NCBI RefSeq assembly: GCF_001279775.1
Contig: NZ_LGDG01000122.1
Coordinates: forward strand, 252,830 to 316,829
Origin: Streptomyces sp. MMG1533
Lineage (GTDB): Bacteria; Actinomycetota; Actinomycetes; Streptomycetales; Streptomycetaceae
Length of the DNA: 64,000 nt
Direction of reading: 5' to 3'
This document shows, one piece after another, positions 26,245 to 34,333 of the stretch (within the stretch, counting starts at the first letter, position 1; each line of letters starts with the position of its first letter). The notes under the pieces were generated by a model. That model was not told the DNA's origin and searched no databases. It was given only the letters and a program-made list of their open reading frames with translations. The translations under genes and the position numbers were made by a program.

Positions 26245-26991
26245 TTAGAGCGCGCGCTCCCTGGCCTGAAGTGTCGCTTCACGGACCGGACCGCGGTGCA
26301 CCGGCCCGTGCCCGGGCAGCAGCAGGTCGCCCGACAGCCCTTCGAGGGCGTCCAGTGAGACCACGGCACGGGCCCGCTCGTGGTGGAACATGTCGGGCAG
26401 CAGCTGCGGACCCTTGATCCGCGAGGTGGGGTGGCCGCTCACCAGGGCGTCGCCGGAGATCACCACGCCCCGGTCCGGGAGGTGGTATGCGGCGTGTCCG
26501 TCGGTGTGGCCGGGGGTGTGCACCGGGACGGGCCGGCCGGGCAGGTCGAGCGCACCGGCCGCCGGGAACGACTGGGGCGAGGCGACCGGGACGTGGGCGG
26601 TGCCGCCCGAGCGGATCGCGTGCACGGCCCACGGCAGGACGCCGGGCCGCCAGCCGTTCTTCAGGACCGTCGCGACGTTCACCTGGTGCAGGAACTCCCG
26701 CCGGGCGTGCGGCACTTCGGCCTCGTGCAGATACACGGGCATGCCGTACGCGGCGCGCAGGTACTCGGCGGAGCCCAGGTGGTCGTTGTGGGCGTGCGTG
26801 ATCAGCACGGCCGTGACCGCCTCCGGCGAACTGCCCACCTCCGCAAGGGAGGAGAGGAGCTGTTCGCGGTCTCCGGGGTAGCCGGTGTCGACCAGTGTGA
26901 CCGCGTCCCCCTCCGTGAGGATCACCCAGTTCGTGTTGCTGCCGTGCACCAGATAGGTGCCGTCGGCGACTTGCTGCACATCCGAGCGCAT
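26245..26991 (-). CDS. Metallo-beta-lactamase-fold hydrolase
   Basis: 248 residues. The di-metal motif THAHNDHLG (HxHxDH), the later His in VHTPGHTDGH, Asp in ISGDALVSG and His in LLPGHGPVH are all present, so the enzyme should be active. The family includes glyoxalase II, quorum-quenching lactonases and arylsulfatase-like hydrolases; no clue in the sequence picks one. No signal peptide. It is followed on the same strand by DUF4032 with the TAA stop 57 bp before the preferred ATG. Confidence 0.88.
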   Translation of the reverse strand: MRSDVQQVADGTYLVHGSNTNWVILTEGDAVTLVDTGYPGDREQLLSSLAEVGSSPEAVTAVLITHAHNDHLGSAEYLRAAYGMPVYLHEAEVPHARREFLHQVNVATVLKNGWRPGVLPWAVHAIRSGGTAHVPVASPQSFPAAGALDLPGRPVPVHTPGHTDGHAAYHLPDRGVVISGDALVSGHPTSRIKGPQLLPDMFHHERARAVVSLDALEGLSGDLLLPGHGPVHRGPVREATLQARERAL

Positions 26992-27040
26992 GATCGTCCC
27001 GCGTGGTGAGGTCCCTGACCGACGGAAACAGCAAAGCAGA

Positions 27041-28267
27041 TCAGGAAGGAGGCGGAGCCGTCGGGTCCGGTCGCATGCCGAACAGGAAGCGGGTGACGCG
27101 TGTCCGGCGTACGACGTACTCGTACACGAAGAGGATCACCGCCAGGGAACAGGCCACGATCACCGTGTACTTGACCACGATCGGTGCGGACCAGCCCACG
27201 ACTCCGTACGCGAACGCGACCACCACGGGCTGGTGCAGGACGTACAACGGCAGGGCGGCGACGGCGAGATACGGCATCACGCGGGAGGACGGCCGGGCTT
27301 CCCGCGGCTCGCCGTCCCGTGACGCGCCGTCCCGTGACCGGCCGTCGCGCGGCCGGTCCAGCAGCCCCAGGATCGCCACCACCCAGCACCAGCCCGCCGC
27401 CCCGAACAGCGCCCGGGTGGACAGGGCGACCGCGTTCCTCGCGGTGAACGGATCGTCCTCGGAGAGGAACCCGGGCGCGGTCCCGAGGAACAGGACGATC
27501 CCGAGGACGCCGACCGGAACGGCGAGTCGGCGCATGGCCGCGCGGATCCGGTCGTCGTCGGCCGACGCGTGGCCGAAGAGGAAGAACAGCAGGTAGGCCC
27601 AGCGGTTCCAGCCCGCGAAGCTCTCCTCCATGCCGAGCAGTGAGTTGATCAGGGCGAGCGGCAGCGCGGGCAGCAGGAGCAGGAGCGGCCGTCGCTCCAC
27701 CGCGTCCCCCGCGTGCCGGGCGGCGGCCCCGAGGGGCGCCGCGACGGGCGCGAGGAGAAGGCTGAAGACCAGCAGGAGGACGACGAACCACAGGTGGCCG
27801 GTCTCGAAGTGGTCGCCTTCGAGGACGAACGGGAAGTCGCCGGGATCCGGATGGACGGTGAGGAAACGGGGCCAGAACTCCCAGTAGGACTCGCGATAAC
27901 CGGGGTCGGCGGCGCGCAGCCGCAGCCACTGCGGCAGGGGGCACAGGACGAGCGTCGCGAAGACCAGGGGGACGCCGAGGCGCAGCAGTCGTTCACGAAC
28001 GAAGCCGCCCGGCCCGCGTCGGCGCAGCGAGTGGCGGGCGCCGAGTCCGGCGACGAGGAACAGCAGGGGCATCGCCCACACCACCCCGAGCCCGGCGACG
28101 ACGGTGACGACGTCGGTCGTCTCCCGGTTCTTGACGTAGAAGTCGTCGTCCGGGGAGAAGACCAGCGCGGAGTGGAAGAAGACGAGGCCGAGGACGACGA
28201 GCGCACGGAGCATGTCGAGTTCGACGCGTCGGCGAACGGCCGGCGGCTGCCCGGTCTCCGCACTCAT
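27041..28267 (-). CDS. Membrane acyltransferase (acyltransferase family 3)
   Basis: 408 residues, about ten membrane helices. The N-terminal RRRVELDMLRALVVLGLVFFHSALVF carries the Arg and His typical of the family, which O-acylates sugars, polysaccharides or lipids at the membrane. A hydrophilic loop of Arg-Asp-Gly repeats (RDGRSRDGASRDGEP, ~327-342) comes from a small DNA repeat near 27310-27360. ATG at 28267 with GGAGGGAGG ahead. It is separated from the AlkB gene by a 15-bp perfect hairpin and looks monocistronic. The acyl acceptor is unknown. Confidence 0.87.
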   Translation of the reverse strand: MSAETGQPPAVRRRVELDMLRALVVLGLVFFHSALVFSPDDDFYVKNRETTDVVTVVAGLGVVWAMPLLFLVAGLGARHSLRRRGPGGFVRERLLRLGVPLVFATLVLCPLPQWLRLRAADPGYRESYWEFWPRFLTVHPDPGDFPFVLEGDHFETGHLWFVVLLLVFSLLLAPVAAPLGAAARHAGDAVERRPLLLLLPALPLALINSLLGMEESFAGWNRWAYLLFFLFGHASADDDRIRAAMRRLAVPVGVLGIVLFLGTAPGFLSEDDPFTARNAVALSTRALFGAAGWCWVVAILGLLDRPRDGRSRDGASRDGEPREARPSSRVMPYLAVAALPLYVLHQPVVVAFAYGVVGWSAPIVVKYTVIVACSLAVILFVYEYVVRRTRVTRFLFGMRPDPTAPPPS

Positions 28268-28336
28268 CCAGGCCTCCCTCCGACGCGCGCCAGTGTGGGG
28301 GAGAGGGCGCGGAGGACGACAGGGTTCCGCCGGAAC

Positions 28337-28373
28337 GGGGCCGCCTCCGGCACCGTCCGCCGGAGGCGGCCCC
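28337..28373. terminator. Perfect 15-bp hairpin terminator
   Basis: GGGGCCGCCTCCGGC, 7-nt loop, GCCGGAGGCGGCCCC, with a 13-bp palindrome GTTCCG-C-CGGAAC immediately before it (28324-28336). It lies 53 bp downstream of the AlkB stop and upstream of the acyltransferase start (both minus strand). Confidence 0.75.
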
Positions 28374-28425
28374 CGCGTGCTGCCGAAGCGGCCGCCTCTC
28401 CGCCTCGTGCACGCCGTCCCGGGCC

Positions 28426-29055
28426 TCAGCGCACGCCGTGCGGCCGGAACTGGATGCTGATGCGCGGCCCCGAGGCGCGCGTGGTCTTCGGTACGGAGTG
28501 CTCCCAGGTCCGCTGGCAGGAGCCGCCCATCACGATCAGGTCGCCGTGCCCCAGCGGGCGTCGGACCGTGTCCCCGCCGCGCATCGGCCGCAACAGCAGG
28601 TCCCGGGGGGCGCCCACGGAGAGGATCGCGACCATCGTGTCCTCGTGCGCGCCCCGCCCGATCCGGTCGCCGTGCCAGGCCACGCTGTCCCGGCCGTCGC
28701 GGTAGTAGCACAACCCGGCCGTGGTGAAGGGCTCGCCCAGCTCCGGGGCGTAGTGCGCGGACAGCGCCTCGCGTGCCTTCGTGAGCAACGGGTGCGGCAG
28801 GGCGTCGTCCGCCCCGTAGAACGCCAGCAGCCGAGGTACGTCGACCACGTGGTCGTACATCTTCCGGCGCTCCGCACGCCACGGCACCTCGGTGGCCAGC
28901 TGTTCGAACAGTTCGTCCGAGCCGCTCAGCCAACCGGACAGCACGTCGATCCAGGCGCCGAGGCCGAGGTCGGTCCGGCGGATCCCGTCGAGGGGGCCGA
29001 GCCGCAGCTGGTCGGCCTGGTCGAAGAGGGAGCCTTGGAGGTGGTGCGTGGTCAT
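28426..29055 (-). CDS. alkB: AlkB-like 2-oxoglutarate/Fe(II) dioxygenase
   Basis: 209 residues. The Fe(II) ligands are HGD in VAWHGDRIG and the distal His in RTWEHSVPK; SGPRISIQFR supplies the 2-oxoglutarate-binding Arg and the RxxxxxR finger. AlkB enzymes oxidatively remove alkyl groups from 1-methyladenine and 3-methylcytosine in DNA and RNA. It is divergent from the TetR gene; the 126 bp between them carries tandem palindromes that may control both. ATG at 29055; no strong ribosome-binding site seen. Confidence 0.9.
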   Translation of the reverse strand: MTTHHLQGSLFDQADQLRLGPLDGIRRTDLGLGAWIDVLSGWLSGSDELFEQLATEVPWRAERRKMYDHVVDVPRLLAFYGADDALPHPLLTKAREALSAHYAPELGEPFTTAGLCYYRDGRDSVAWHGDRIGRGAHEDTMVAILSVGAPRDLLLRPMRGGDTVRRPLGHGDLIVMGGSCQRTWEHSVPKTTRASGPRISIQFRPHGVR

Positions 29056-29131
29056 GGATCCAGCGTACTCCTTATTCGAAAATATGTTCCCATACGGTGT
29101 CGACCGCCCGTCGGATGTCCGTCCGACCTTT

Positions 29132-29166
29132 CGATACATCGTCGTATCGGATACATTCCCGTATCG
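29132..29166. promoter_or_regulatory. Tandem TetR-type operators
   Basis: Two 18-bp palindromes, CGATAC-N6-GTATCG (29132-29149) and GGATACAT-N2-CCGTATCG (29149-29166), share one base and are offset by 17 bp. They end 15 bp before the ATG of the TetR gene, where they would block its promoter or ribosome-binding region. A third weaker one, TCGGA-N6-TCCGA, is at 29111-29126. Confidence 0.65.
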
Positions 29167-29181
29167 AACGGAGGTCGGGAG

Positions 29182-29829
29182 ATGGCGGTGGAGGAGACGA
29201 CCAGGCGCGTCACCAAGCGCCGTGTCCGCACGCGGGCCAAGCTGCTGGACGCGGCCTTCGCGGTCTTCGCCGCCAAGGGTTTCGGGCGGGTCTCGATCGA
29301 GGAGGTCTGCGAGGCCGCCGGCTACAGCCGGGGTGCCTTCTACTCGAACTTCGACAGCCTGGACGAGCTGTTCTTCGCCCTGTACCGGCAGCGGGCCGAC
29401 CTGATCGCCGAGCAGGTGGCCGAGGCCCTGGCCCTCGACGGGCCCGAACTCGACGTACCGGCATCCGTGGACCGGGTCACCGAGGTGCTCCTGCTCGACG
29501 TGGACTGGCTGCTGGTGAAGACCGACTTCCTGGTGCACGCCGCCCGCGATCCGGCCGTCGCGCACAGCCTCCTGGAGCACCGGGAGCGGCTGCGGCGGGC
29601 GATCGAGGAACGGCTCGCCCGAGCCACGGGACACACCGCACTGCCCGCCGTGCTCGGCGGCATCGACGGCGCCGCCCGCGCGGTCGTCGCCGCGTACGAC
29701 GGAGTCACCACCCAACTGCTCCTGGACAAGGACGTCGAGCGCGCCCGCGTCTGGCTGGGGCAGTTGCTCACCGCGCTGCTGACCGACGGCAGCGGCACAC
29801 CCGAACGAGACCCAATGAGACCCCAATGA
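29182..29829 (+). CDS. TetR-family regulator
   Basis: 215 residues. The helix-turn-helix is at ~18-62 (RAKLLDAAFAVFAAKGF, SIEEVCEAAGYSRGAFYSNF), and the rest is the ligand-binding alpha-helical core. ATG with GGAGG nine bases upstream. Its stop (TGA) overlaps an ATGA in front of the FAD dehydrogenase gene, so both form an operon. It presumably represses this operon through the tandem operators just upstream, and could also affect the divergent alkB-like gene. Ligand unknown, perhaps a steroid or aromatic compound given the partner. Confidence 0.9.
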   Translation: MAVEETTRRVTKRRVRTRAKLLDAAFAVFAAKGFGRVSIEEVCEAAGYSRGAFYSNFDSLDELFFALYRQRADLIAEQVAEALALDGPELDVPASVDRVTEVLLLDVDWLLVKTDFLVHAARDPAVAHSLLEHRERLRRAIEERLARATGHTALPAVLGGIDGAARAVVAAYDGVTTQLLLDKDVERARVWLGQLLTALLTDGSGTPERDPMRPQ

Positions 29830-29846
29830 GAAGGGCAACGGTCGCC

Positions 29847-31520
29847 ATGGATGCGGACGTCATCGTCGTCGGAGCCGGACTCGCGGGCCTGGTCGCGGCG
29901 CACGAACTCACCAGCCGCGGCCGCAGGGTCGCGCTGGTCGACCAGGAGAACGCCGCCAACCTCGGCGGCCAGGCGTTCTGGTCCTTCGGCGGGCTGTTCC
30001 TCGTCGACTCCCCGGAGCAGCGGCGCCTCGGTATCAAGGACTCCTTCGACCTGGCCTGGAACGACTGGCAGGGCAGCGCCCGGTTCGACCGGATCGACGA
30101 CGAGGACTCCTGGGCGGTGCGCTGGGCGCGTGCCTACGTCGAGTTCGCGGCGGGGGAGAAGCGGTCCTGGCTGGAGGGGCACGGCATCAAGTTCCTGCCC
30201 ACCGTCGGCTGGGCCGAGCGCGGCGACCTGACGGCCCACGGACACGGCAACTCCGTCCCCCGCTTCCACATCGCGTGGGGCACCGGCACCGGGGTCGTCG
30301 AGCCGTTCGTCGAGTACGCCAAGCAGGCCGCGCGCGACGGGCTGCTCACCTTCTACCACCGTCACCAGGTGGACGAGCTGGTCGTCGAGGAGGGCACGGC
30401 ACGCGGGGTACGCGGCACACTCCTGGCCGAGGACAACTCCCCTCGCGGTGTCGCCTCCAACCGCGACCGGGTGGGCGACTTCGAGCTCACCGCCCGGGCC
30501 GTCGTCGTCACCTCCGGCGGTATCGGCGCCAACCACGACATCGTGCGCCGCTACTGGCCGGAGCGGCTCGGCACCCCGCCCGCCGAGATGGTCACCGGAG
30601 TGCCGGCGTACGTCGACGGCCGGATGCTCGACATCAGCGCGAACGCCGGGGTGCGTCTGGTCAACCGCGACCGCATGTGGCACTACACCGAGGGCCTGCA
30701 GAACTGGGACCCGATCTGGCCCGGCCACGGCATCCGCATCCTGCCCGGCCCCTCCTCGATGTGGTTCGACGCCCTCGGCCGCCGCCTGCCCGAGCCGTGC
30801 CTGCCCGGCTACGACACCCTCAGCACCCTCGAGTACCTGCGCACCACCGAGGACATCGCCGACCACGACCACTCCTGGTTCATCCTCACCCAGAAGATCA
30901 TCGAGAAGGAGTTCGCGCTGTCGGGCTCCGAGCAGAACCCCGACATCACGGCCAAGGACCGCGCGGGGTTCCTCAAGGAGCGGGTGCTCGGCAAGGGTGC
31001 GCCGGGCCCGGTCGACGCGTTCCTGCGCAAGGGTGCCGACTTCGTGACCGCCCCGAACCTGGAACAACTCGTCGAGAAGATGAACGGGCTCACCGACAAG
31101 GCGCTCCTCGACGCGGCCGGGATCCGGCGCCAGATCGAGGCCCGCGACCTCCAGATCGCCAACGCCTACAGCAAGGACGCCCAGGTGCAGGGCATCCGCA
31201 ACGCCCGCCGCTACATCGGCGACCGCCTCGGCCGCGTCGCCACCCCGCACCGCATCCTCGACCCGGCCGCCGGGCCCCTCATCGGCGTCAAGCTGCACAC
31301 CCTCACCCGCAAGACCCTCGGCGGCATCCAGACCGACCTCGACTCGCGCGCCCTCGGCACCGACGGCAAGCCTCTCGACGGTCTGTACGCGGCGGGCGAG
31401 GTCGCCGGCTTCGGCGGCGGTGGCGTCCACGGCTACAACGCGCTGGAGGGCACCTTCCTCGGTGGCTGTCTCTTCTCGGGGCGTGCGGCCGGCCGAGCCG
31501 CCGCCCGGCAGACGGCCTGA
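29847..31520 (+). CDS. FAD-binding dehydrogenase (KsdD/fumarate reductase-like)
   Basis: 557 residues. The N-terminal Rossmann motif is IVVGAGLAGLVAAHE; NLGGQAFWSFGGLF and the C-terminal GGVHGYNALEGTFLGGC are typical of the FAD_binding_2 family that includes 3-ketosteroid dehydrogenases. The family oxidises or reduces C-C bonds next to a carbonyl. Preferred start: ATG at 29847 with AGAAGGG ten bases upstream; an ATG at 29826 overlaps the TetR stop but has no site. Co-transcribed with the TetR gene. A strong convergent hairpin lies just after the stop. Substrate is not determined. Confidence 0.9.
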   Translation: MDADVIVVGAGLAGLVAAHELTSRGRRVALVDQENAANLGGQAFWSFGGLFLVDSPEQRRLGIKDSFDLAWNDWQGSARFDRIDDEDSWAVRWARAYVEFAAGEKRSWLEGHGIKFLPTVGWAERGDLTAHGHGNSVPRFHIAWGTGTGVVEPFVEYAKQAARDGLLTFYHRHQVDELVVEEGTARGVRGTLLAEDNSPRGVASNRDRVGDFELTARAVVVTSGGIGANHDIVRRYWPERLGTPPAEMVTGVPAYVDGRMLDISANAGVRLVNRDRMWHYTEGLQNWDPIWPGHGIRILPGPSSMWFDALGRRLPEPCLPGYDTLSTLEYLRTTEDIADHDHSWFILTQKIIEKEFALSGSEQNPDITAKDRAGFLKERVLGKGAPGPVDAFLRKGADFVTAPNLEQLVEKMNGLTDKALLDAAGIRRQIEARDLQIANAYSKDAQVQGIRNARRYIGDRLGRVATPHRILDPAAGPLIGVKLHTLTRKTLGGIQTDLDSRALGTDGKPLDGLYAAGEVAGFGGGGVHGYNALEGTFLGGCLFSGRAAGRAAARQTA

Positions 31521-31527
31521 CCGTGAC

Positions 31528-31572
31528 GGCCCGTCTCCTCGCACATCGAGTCACCCATCGAGGAGACGGGCC
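31528..31572. terminator. Perfect 14-bp hairpin, bidirectional, overlapping a gene end
   Basis: GGCCCGTCTCCTCG (31528-31541), 17-nt loop, CGAGGAGACGGGCC (31559-31572). It sits between the convergent FAD dehydrogenase (stop at 31520) and the DUF488 gene (stop at 31551), and the right arm is inside the last codons of DUF488. Confidence 0.75.
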
Positions 31573-31901
31573 AGGACCGAGGCGTGGCTCTGCTCGGGGG
31601 ACTTGGCGGCGGTCAGCAGCGTGACGGTGCCCTTGCCCGCCAACTCCCTCACGCGGTCGAGGAGTTCGACCGCCTCGGGAGCGGCCAGCTCCGCCTCGTA
31701 CCGCCCGCTGAACTCCTCGTACGACTCCTCGCCCGCGTGGTACCAGCGGCGCAGCTCGGTCGACGGGGTGAGGGCCTTGGGCCACTCGTCGACTCTCGCC
31801 GCGTCCTTCGACAGGCCGCGCGGCCACAGCCGGTCGACCAGGACGCGTACGCCGTCGTCGGGCTCGGGCGGTTCGTAGACGCGGCGCACGCGCACACTCA
31901 C
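31551..31901 (-). CDS. DUF488-family protein
   Basis: 116 residues; VRVLVDRLWPRGLSKD and FSGRYEAEL mark the DUF488 family, whose proteins are small cytoplasmic and of unknown role (some relate to nucleic-acid or metal handling). The GTG start has GAAAGG nine bases upstream. Its 3' end is shared with a hairpin terminator. Nothing in the neighbours explains it. Confidence 0.85.
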   Translation of the reverse strand: MSVRVRRVYEPPEPDDGVRVLVDRLWPRGLSKDAARVDEWPKALTPSTELRRWYHAGEESYEEFSGRYEAELAAPEAVELLDRVRELAGKGTVTLLTAAKSPEQSHASVLARLLDG

Positions 31902-31979
31902 GGGCAGGCCTTTCTCGCGTGGGTCACGGTGCCGGGAGCGTATCGCCGTGTTCCGGGTGAGCCCGGTCCACGCAACGCG

Positions 31980-31996
31980 CCTTGACCTGATCAAGG
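31980..31996. promoter_or_regulatory. 17-bp palindrome upstream of the M1 peptidase gene
   Basis: CCTTGA, 5-nt spacer, TCAAGG, containing a TTGACC that could be a -35 box. It lies 64 bp before the GTG of the peptidase and 79 bp before the divergent DUF488 start. No regulator assigned. Confidence 0.4.
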
Positions 31997-32059
31997 GTGA
32001 TCTTCGGGCCGGACGGCCCCTAGCCTGAGGCGGTCGGCCCCCCACTCGTAGGAGCGCAC

Positions 32060-33472
32060 GTGACGCAGCCCGCCAGACGTACCGCCGTTCTCCGCCGCGA
32101 AGCCGTGATCGCCACCGTCCCGGTCGCCCTCACGGCCCTGCTCGTGGCCGCCGGGCCCGCTTCGGCGGGCACCGTCGGCACGTCCGGCGTCGGCGACCCG
32201 TACTTCCCGCTCGCCGGCAACGGCGGATACGACGTCGGCCACTACGACCTGACCCTCCGTTACGACCCCGACAGCGGCCGGCTCGCCGGGAAGGCGGTCC
32301 TCACCGCCCGCGCCACCCAGCGGCTCACCCGCTTCGACCTCGACCTCAACGGCCTGAAGGTCACCGGCCTCACGGTCGACCACGTCAAGGCGGACCACAC
32401 GCGCGACGGCCAGGAACTCGTCGTCACCCCGCGTCACGCCCTGCGCCAGGGCCGGAAGTTCCGGATCACCGTCACCTACGAGGGCAAGCCCGGCCCGGTC
32501 ACCGACCCGGACGGTTCGCTCGACGGCTGGATCCCCACCGACGACGGCGCCTTCGTCGCCGGGGAGCCCCAGGGCGCCATGACCTGGTTCCCGGCGAACA
32601 GCCACCCCACGGACAAGGCGTCCTACGATTTCACGATCACCGTCCCCAAGGGGAGGACCGCCGTCGCCAACGGCGTCTTCCTCGGCGAGCGCACCGCGCA
32701 CGGACAGACCACGTTCCGCTGGCGCCAGCGGGAGCCGATGGCGGCCTACCTCGCCACCGCGACGGTCGGGAAGTTCGAGGTGAAGCAGTACACCACCCGC
32801 GACGGGGTCCGGGTCTACGACGCCGTCGACCCCCGCGAGGCCGAGGCCGCGGCACCCGTCCTCAAGCAGCTGCCCTCCGTGCTGGAGTGGGAGAGCAAAC
32901 TCTTCGGGCCCTACCCCTTCCGCGCCGCCGGTTCGATCGTGGACCGCGCCCCGAACGTCGGCTATGCCCTGGAGACCCAGACGCGTCCCGTCTACGACGC
33001 GGCCCCCGACCTGAGCACGCTCGTCCACGAGAGCGCCCACCAGTGGTTCGGCGACTCGGTCACCCTCACCTCCTGGAAGGAGATCTGGCTCAACGAGGGC
33101 TTCGCGACCTACACCGAGTGGTTGTACGGCGAACAGCACGGCGGCAAGACCGCACAGCAGACCTTCGACGCGCTCTACGCCCGCCCGGCGAGCGACGGCC
33201 TGTGGGAGTTCCCGCCCGGCGACCCGGGCAGCGGCGCGAACATCTTCGGCACCCCCGTCTACGACCGCGGCGCCATGACCCTGCACGTCCTGCGCAAGGC
33301 CGTGGGGGACCGGGTGTTCTTCCGGATCCTGCGGGCCTGGGCGGCGGAGCACCGCGCCGGCCACGGCACGACACCGCAGTTCGTGCGCCTCGCGGAGCGG
33401 GAGTCAGGGAAGGACCTGGGCGCCCTGTTCCGGACCTGGCTGTACACGGAGGGCAAGCCGAGCAAGCCCTAG
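32060..33472 (+). CDS. Secreted M1-family zinc metallopeptidase
   Basis: 470 residues with a signal peptide (VALTALLVAAGPASA). The zinc site is HESAHQW (H323, E324, H327) with the third ligand E346 in NEGFATYTEW; the catalytic Tyr lies in PVYDRGAM. The aminopeptidase exopeptidase motif GxMEN is absent: GYALETQTRP stands at that place, as in other short secreted actinobacterial members, so activity may be restricted or different. GTG start with TAGGAG nine bases upstream. It is followed by a lipoprotein gene on the same strand, 76 bp on. Confidence 0.9.
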   Translation: MTQPARRTAVLRREAVIATVPVALTALLVAAGPASAGTVGTSGVGDPYFPLAGNGGYDVGHYDLTLRYDPDSGRLAGKAVLTARATQRLTRFDLDLNGLKVTGLTVDHVKADHTRDGQELVVTPRHALRQGRKFRITVTYEGKPGPVTDPDGSLDGWIPTDDGAFVAGEPQGAMTWFPANSHPTDKASYDFTITVPKGRTAVANGVFLGERTAHGQTTFRWRQREPMAAYLATATVGKFEVKQYTTRDGVRVYDAVDPREAEAAAPVLKQLPSVLEWESKLFGPYPFRAAGSIVDRAPNVGYALETQTRPVYDAAPDLSTLVHESAHQWFGDSVTLTSWKEIWLNEGFATYTEWLYGEQHGGKTAQQTFDALYARPASDGLWEFPPGDPGSGANIFGTPVYDRGAMTLHVLRKAVGDRVFFRILRAWAAEHRAGHGTTPQFVRLAERESGKDLGALFRTWLYTEGKPSKP

Positions 33473-33548
33473 CACCGAACGGGCCGCATTAACCGAACAG
33501 GTCCCGGAACCTGACGAGTTCCTTACAACTGTCGGTCAAGGTCGATCC

Positions 33549-34295
33549 GTGATCGGACACAGACCTTCCGCCGCGTTGCTCGCCGCGTCCCTGCTGCTCA
33601 CCGGATGCGGCAGCGGCGCGGCGGCGATCCCGGACCACCGTCCCGAGGCCGTCCCGACGACGAGCGCACCCCCGCCCTCCCCGTCGATCACGGTCGAGGC
33701 GGCTCCGCGTCAACTGCCCGGCCTGGGGCCGAAGACCCTCGCCCAGGTGCCCTCCCGCGCCCGGCAGGCCGTCATGGTCACCGGCCGCGGGAAGGACTCC
33801 GCGCTGTCCACGGTCGTGCTGTACGAACGCACCGCGGCCGGCTGGGAGGCCATCGGGAAGAGTTGGCCCGCGCACAATGCGCTCAAGGGCTGGACCGACC
33901 ATCACCGGGCCGGTGACCTGCACTCGCCCATCGGGGTCTACACCCTCACCGACGCCGGGGGCCGGCTCCGCGACCCCGGCACACGGCTGCCGTACGACCG
34001 TTCCGGCGGGTTCACCGCGACCGGCACGGGGTTCGAGGGGGAGCCGCTGGCCGGGTCCTTCGACCACGTGATCGCCATCAACTACAACCGTGAGCCGGGC
34101 ACTTCGCCGCTGGACTGGACGCGTCCGCTCGGCGCGGGCCGTGGCGGCGGCATCTGGCTGCATGTCGACCACGACGGTCCCACGCAGGGCTGTGTCAGCA
34201 TCGCCCGGAGGCACATGAGGGAACTTCTGCTGGCGCTCGACCCGGGCCTCGACCCGGTGGTCGTCATGGGCGACACCAAGTCCCTGGCCCGCTGA
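33549..34295 (+). CDS. L,D-transpeptidase-like (YkuD) lipoprotein
   Basis: 248 residues. The lipobox LLTGC (C20) predicts a lipoprotein; a Pro-rich stretch follows. The active-site signature is HVDHDGPTQGCVSI, with the catalytic Cys preceded by the usual His-x-(n)-Gly pattern of the YkuD family. These enzymes link or edit peptidoglycan by L,D-transpeptidation; some of this subtype are L,D-carboxypeptidase-like. GTG start. Upstream of an OmpR/histidine-kinase pair on the same strand, so envelope stress is a plausible common theme. Confidence 0.87.
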   Translation: MIGHRPSAALLAASLLLTGCGSGAAAIPDHRPEAVPTTSAPPPSPSITVEAAPRQLPGLGPKTLAQVPSRARQAVMVTGRGKDSALSTVVLYERTAAGWEAIGKSWPAHNALKGWTDHHRAGDLHSPIGVYTLTDAGGRLRDPGTRLPYDRSGGFTATGTGFEGEPLAGSFDHVIAINYNREPGTSPLDWTRPLGAGRGGGIWLHVDHDGPTQGCVSIARRHMRELLLALDPGLDPVVVMGDTKSLAR

Positions 34296-34320
34296 GCCCG
34301 TCGAGGTCTCCCCAACCGCT

Positions 34321-34326
34321 TAGGAT
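34321..34326 (+). promoter_or_regulatory. -10 box of a possibly leaderless promoter
   Basis: TAGGAT ends 7 nt before the GTG at 34334, so a transcript would begin at or next to the start codon, and no ribosome-binding site is present. No convincing -35 box was found. Confidence 0.4.
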
Positions 34327-34333
34327 CCGCCGG

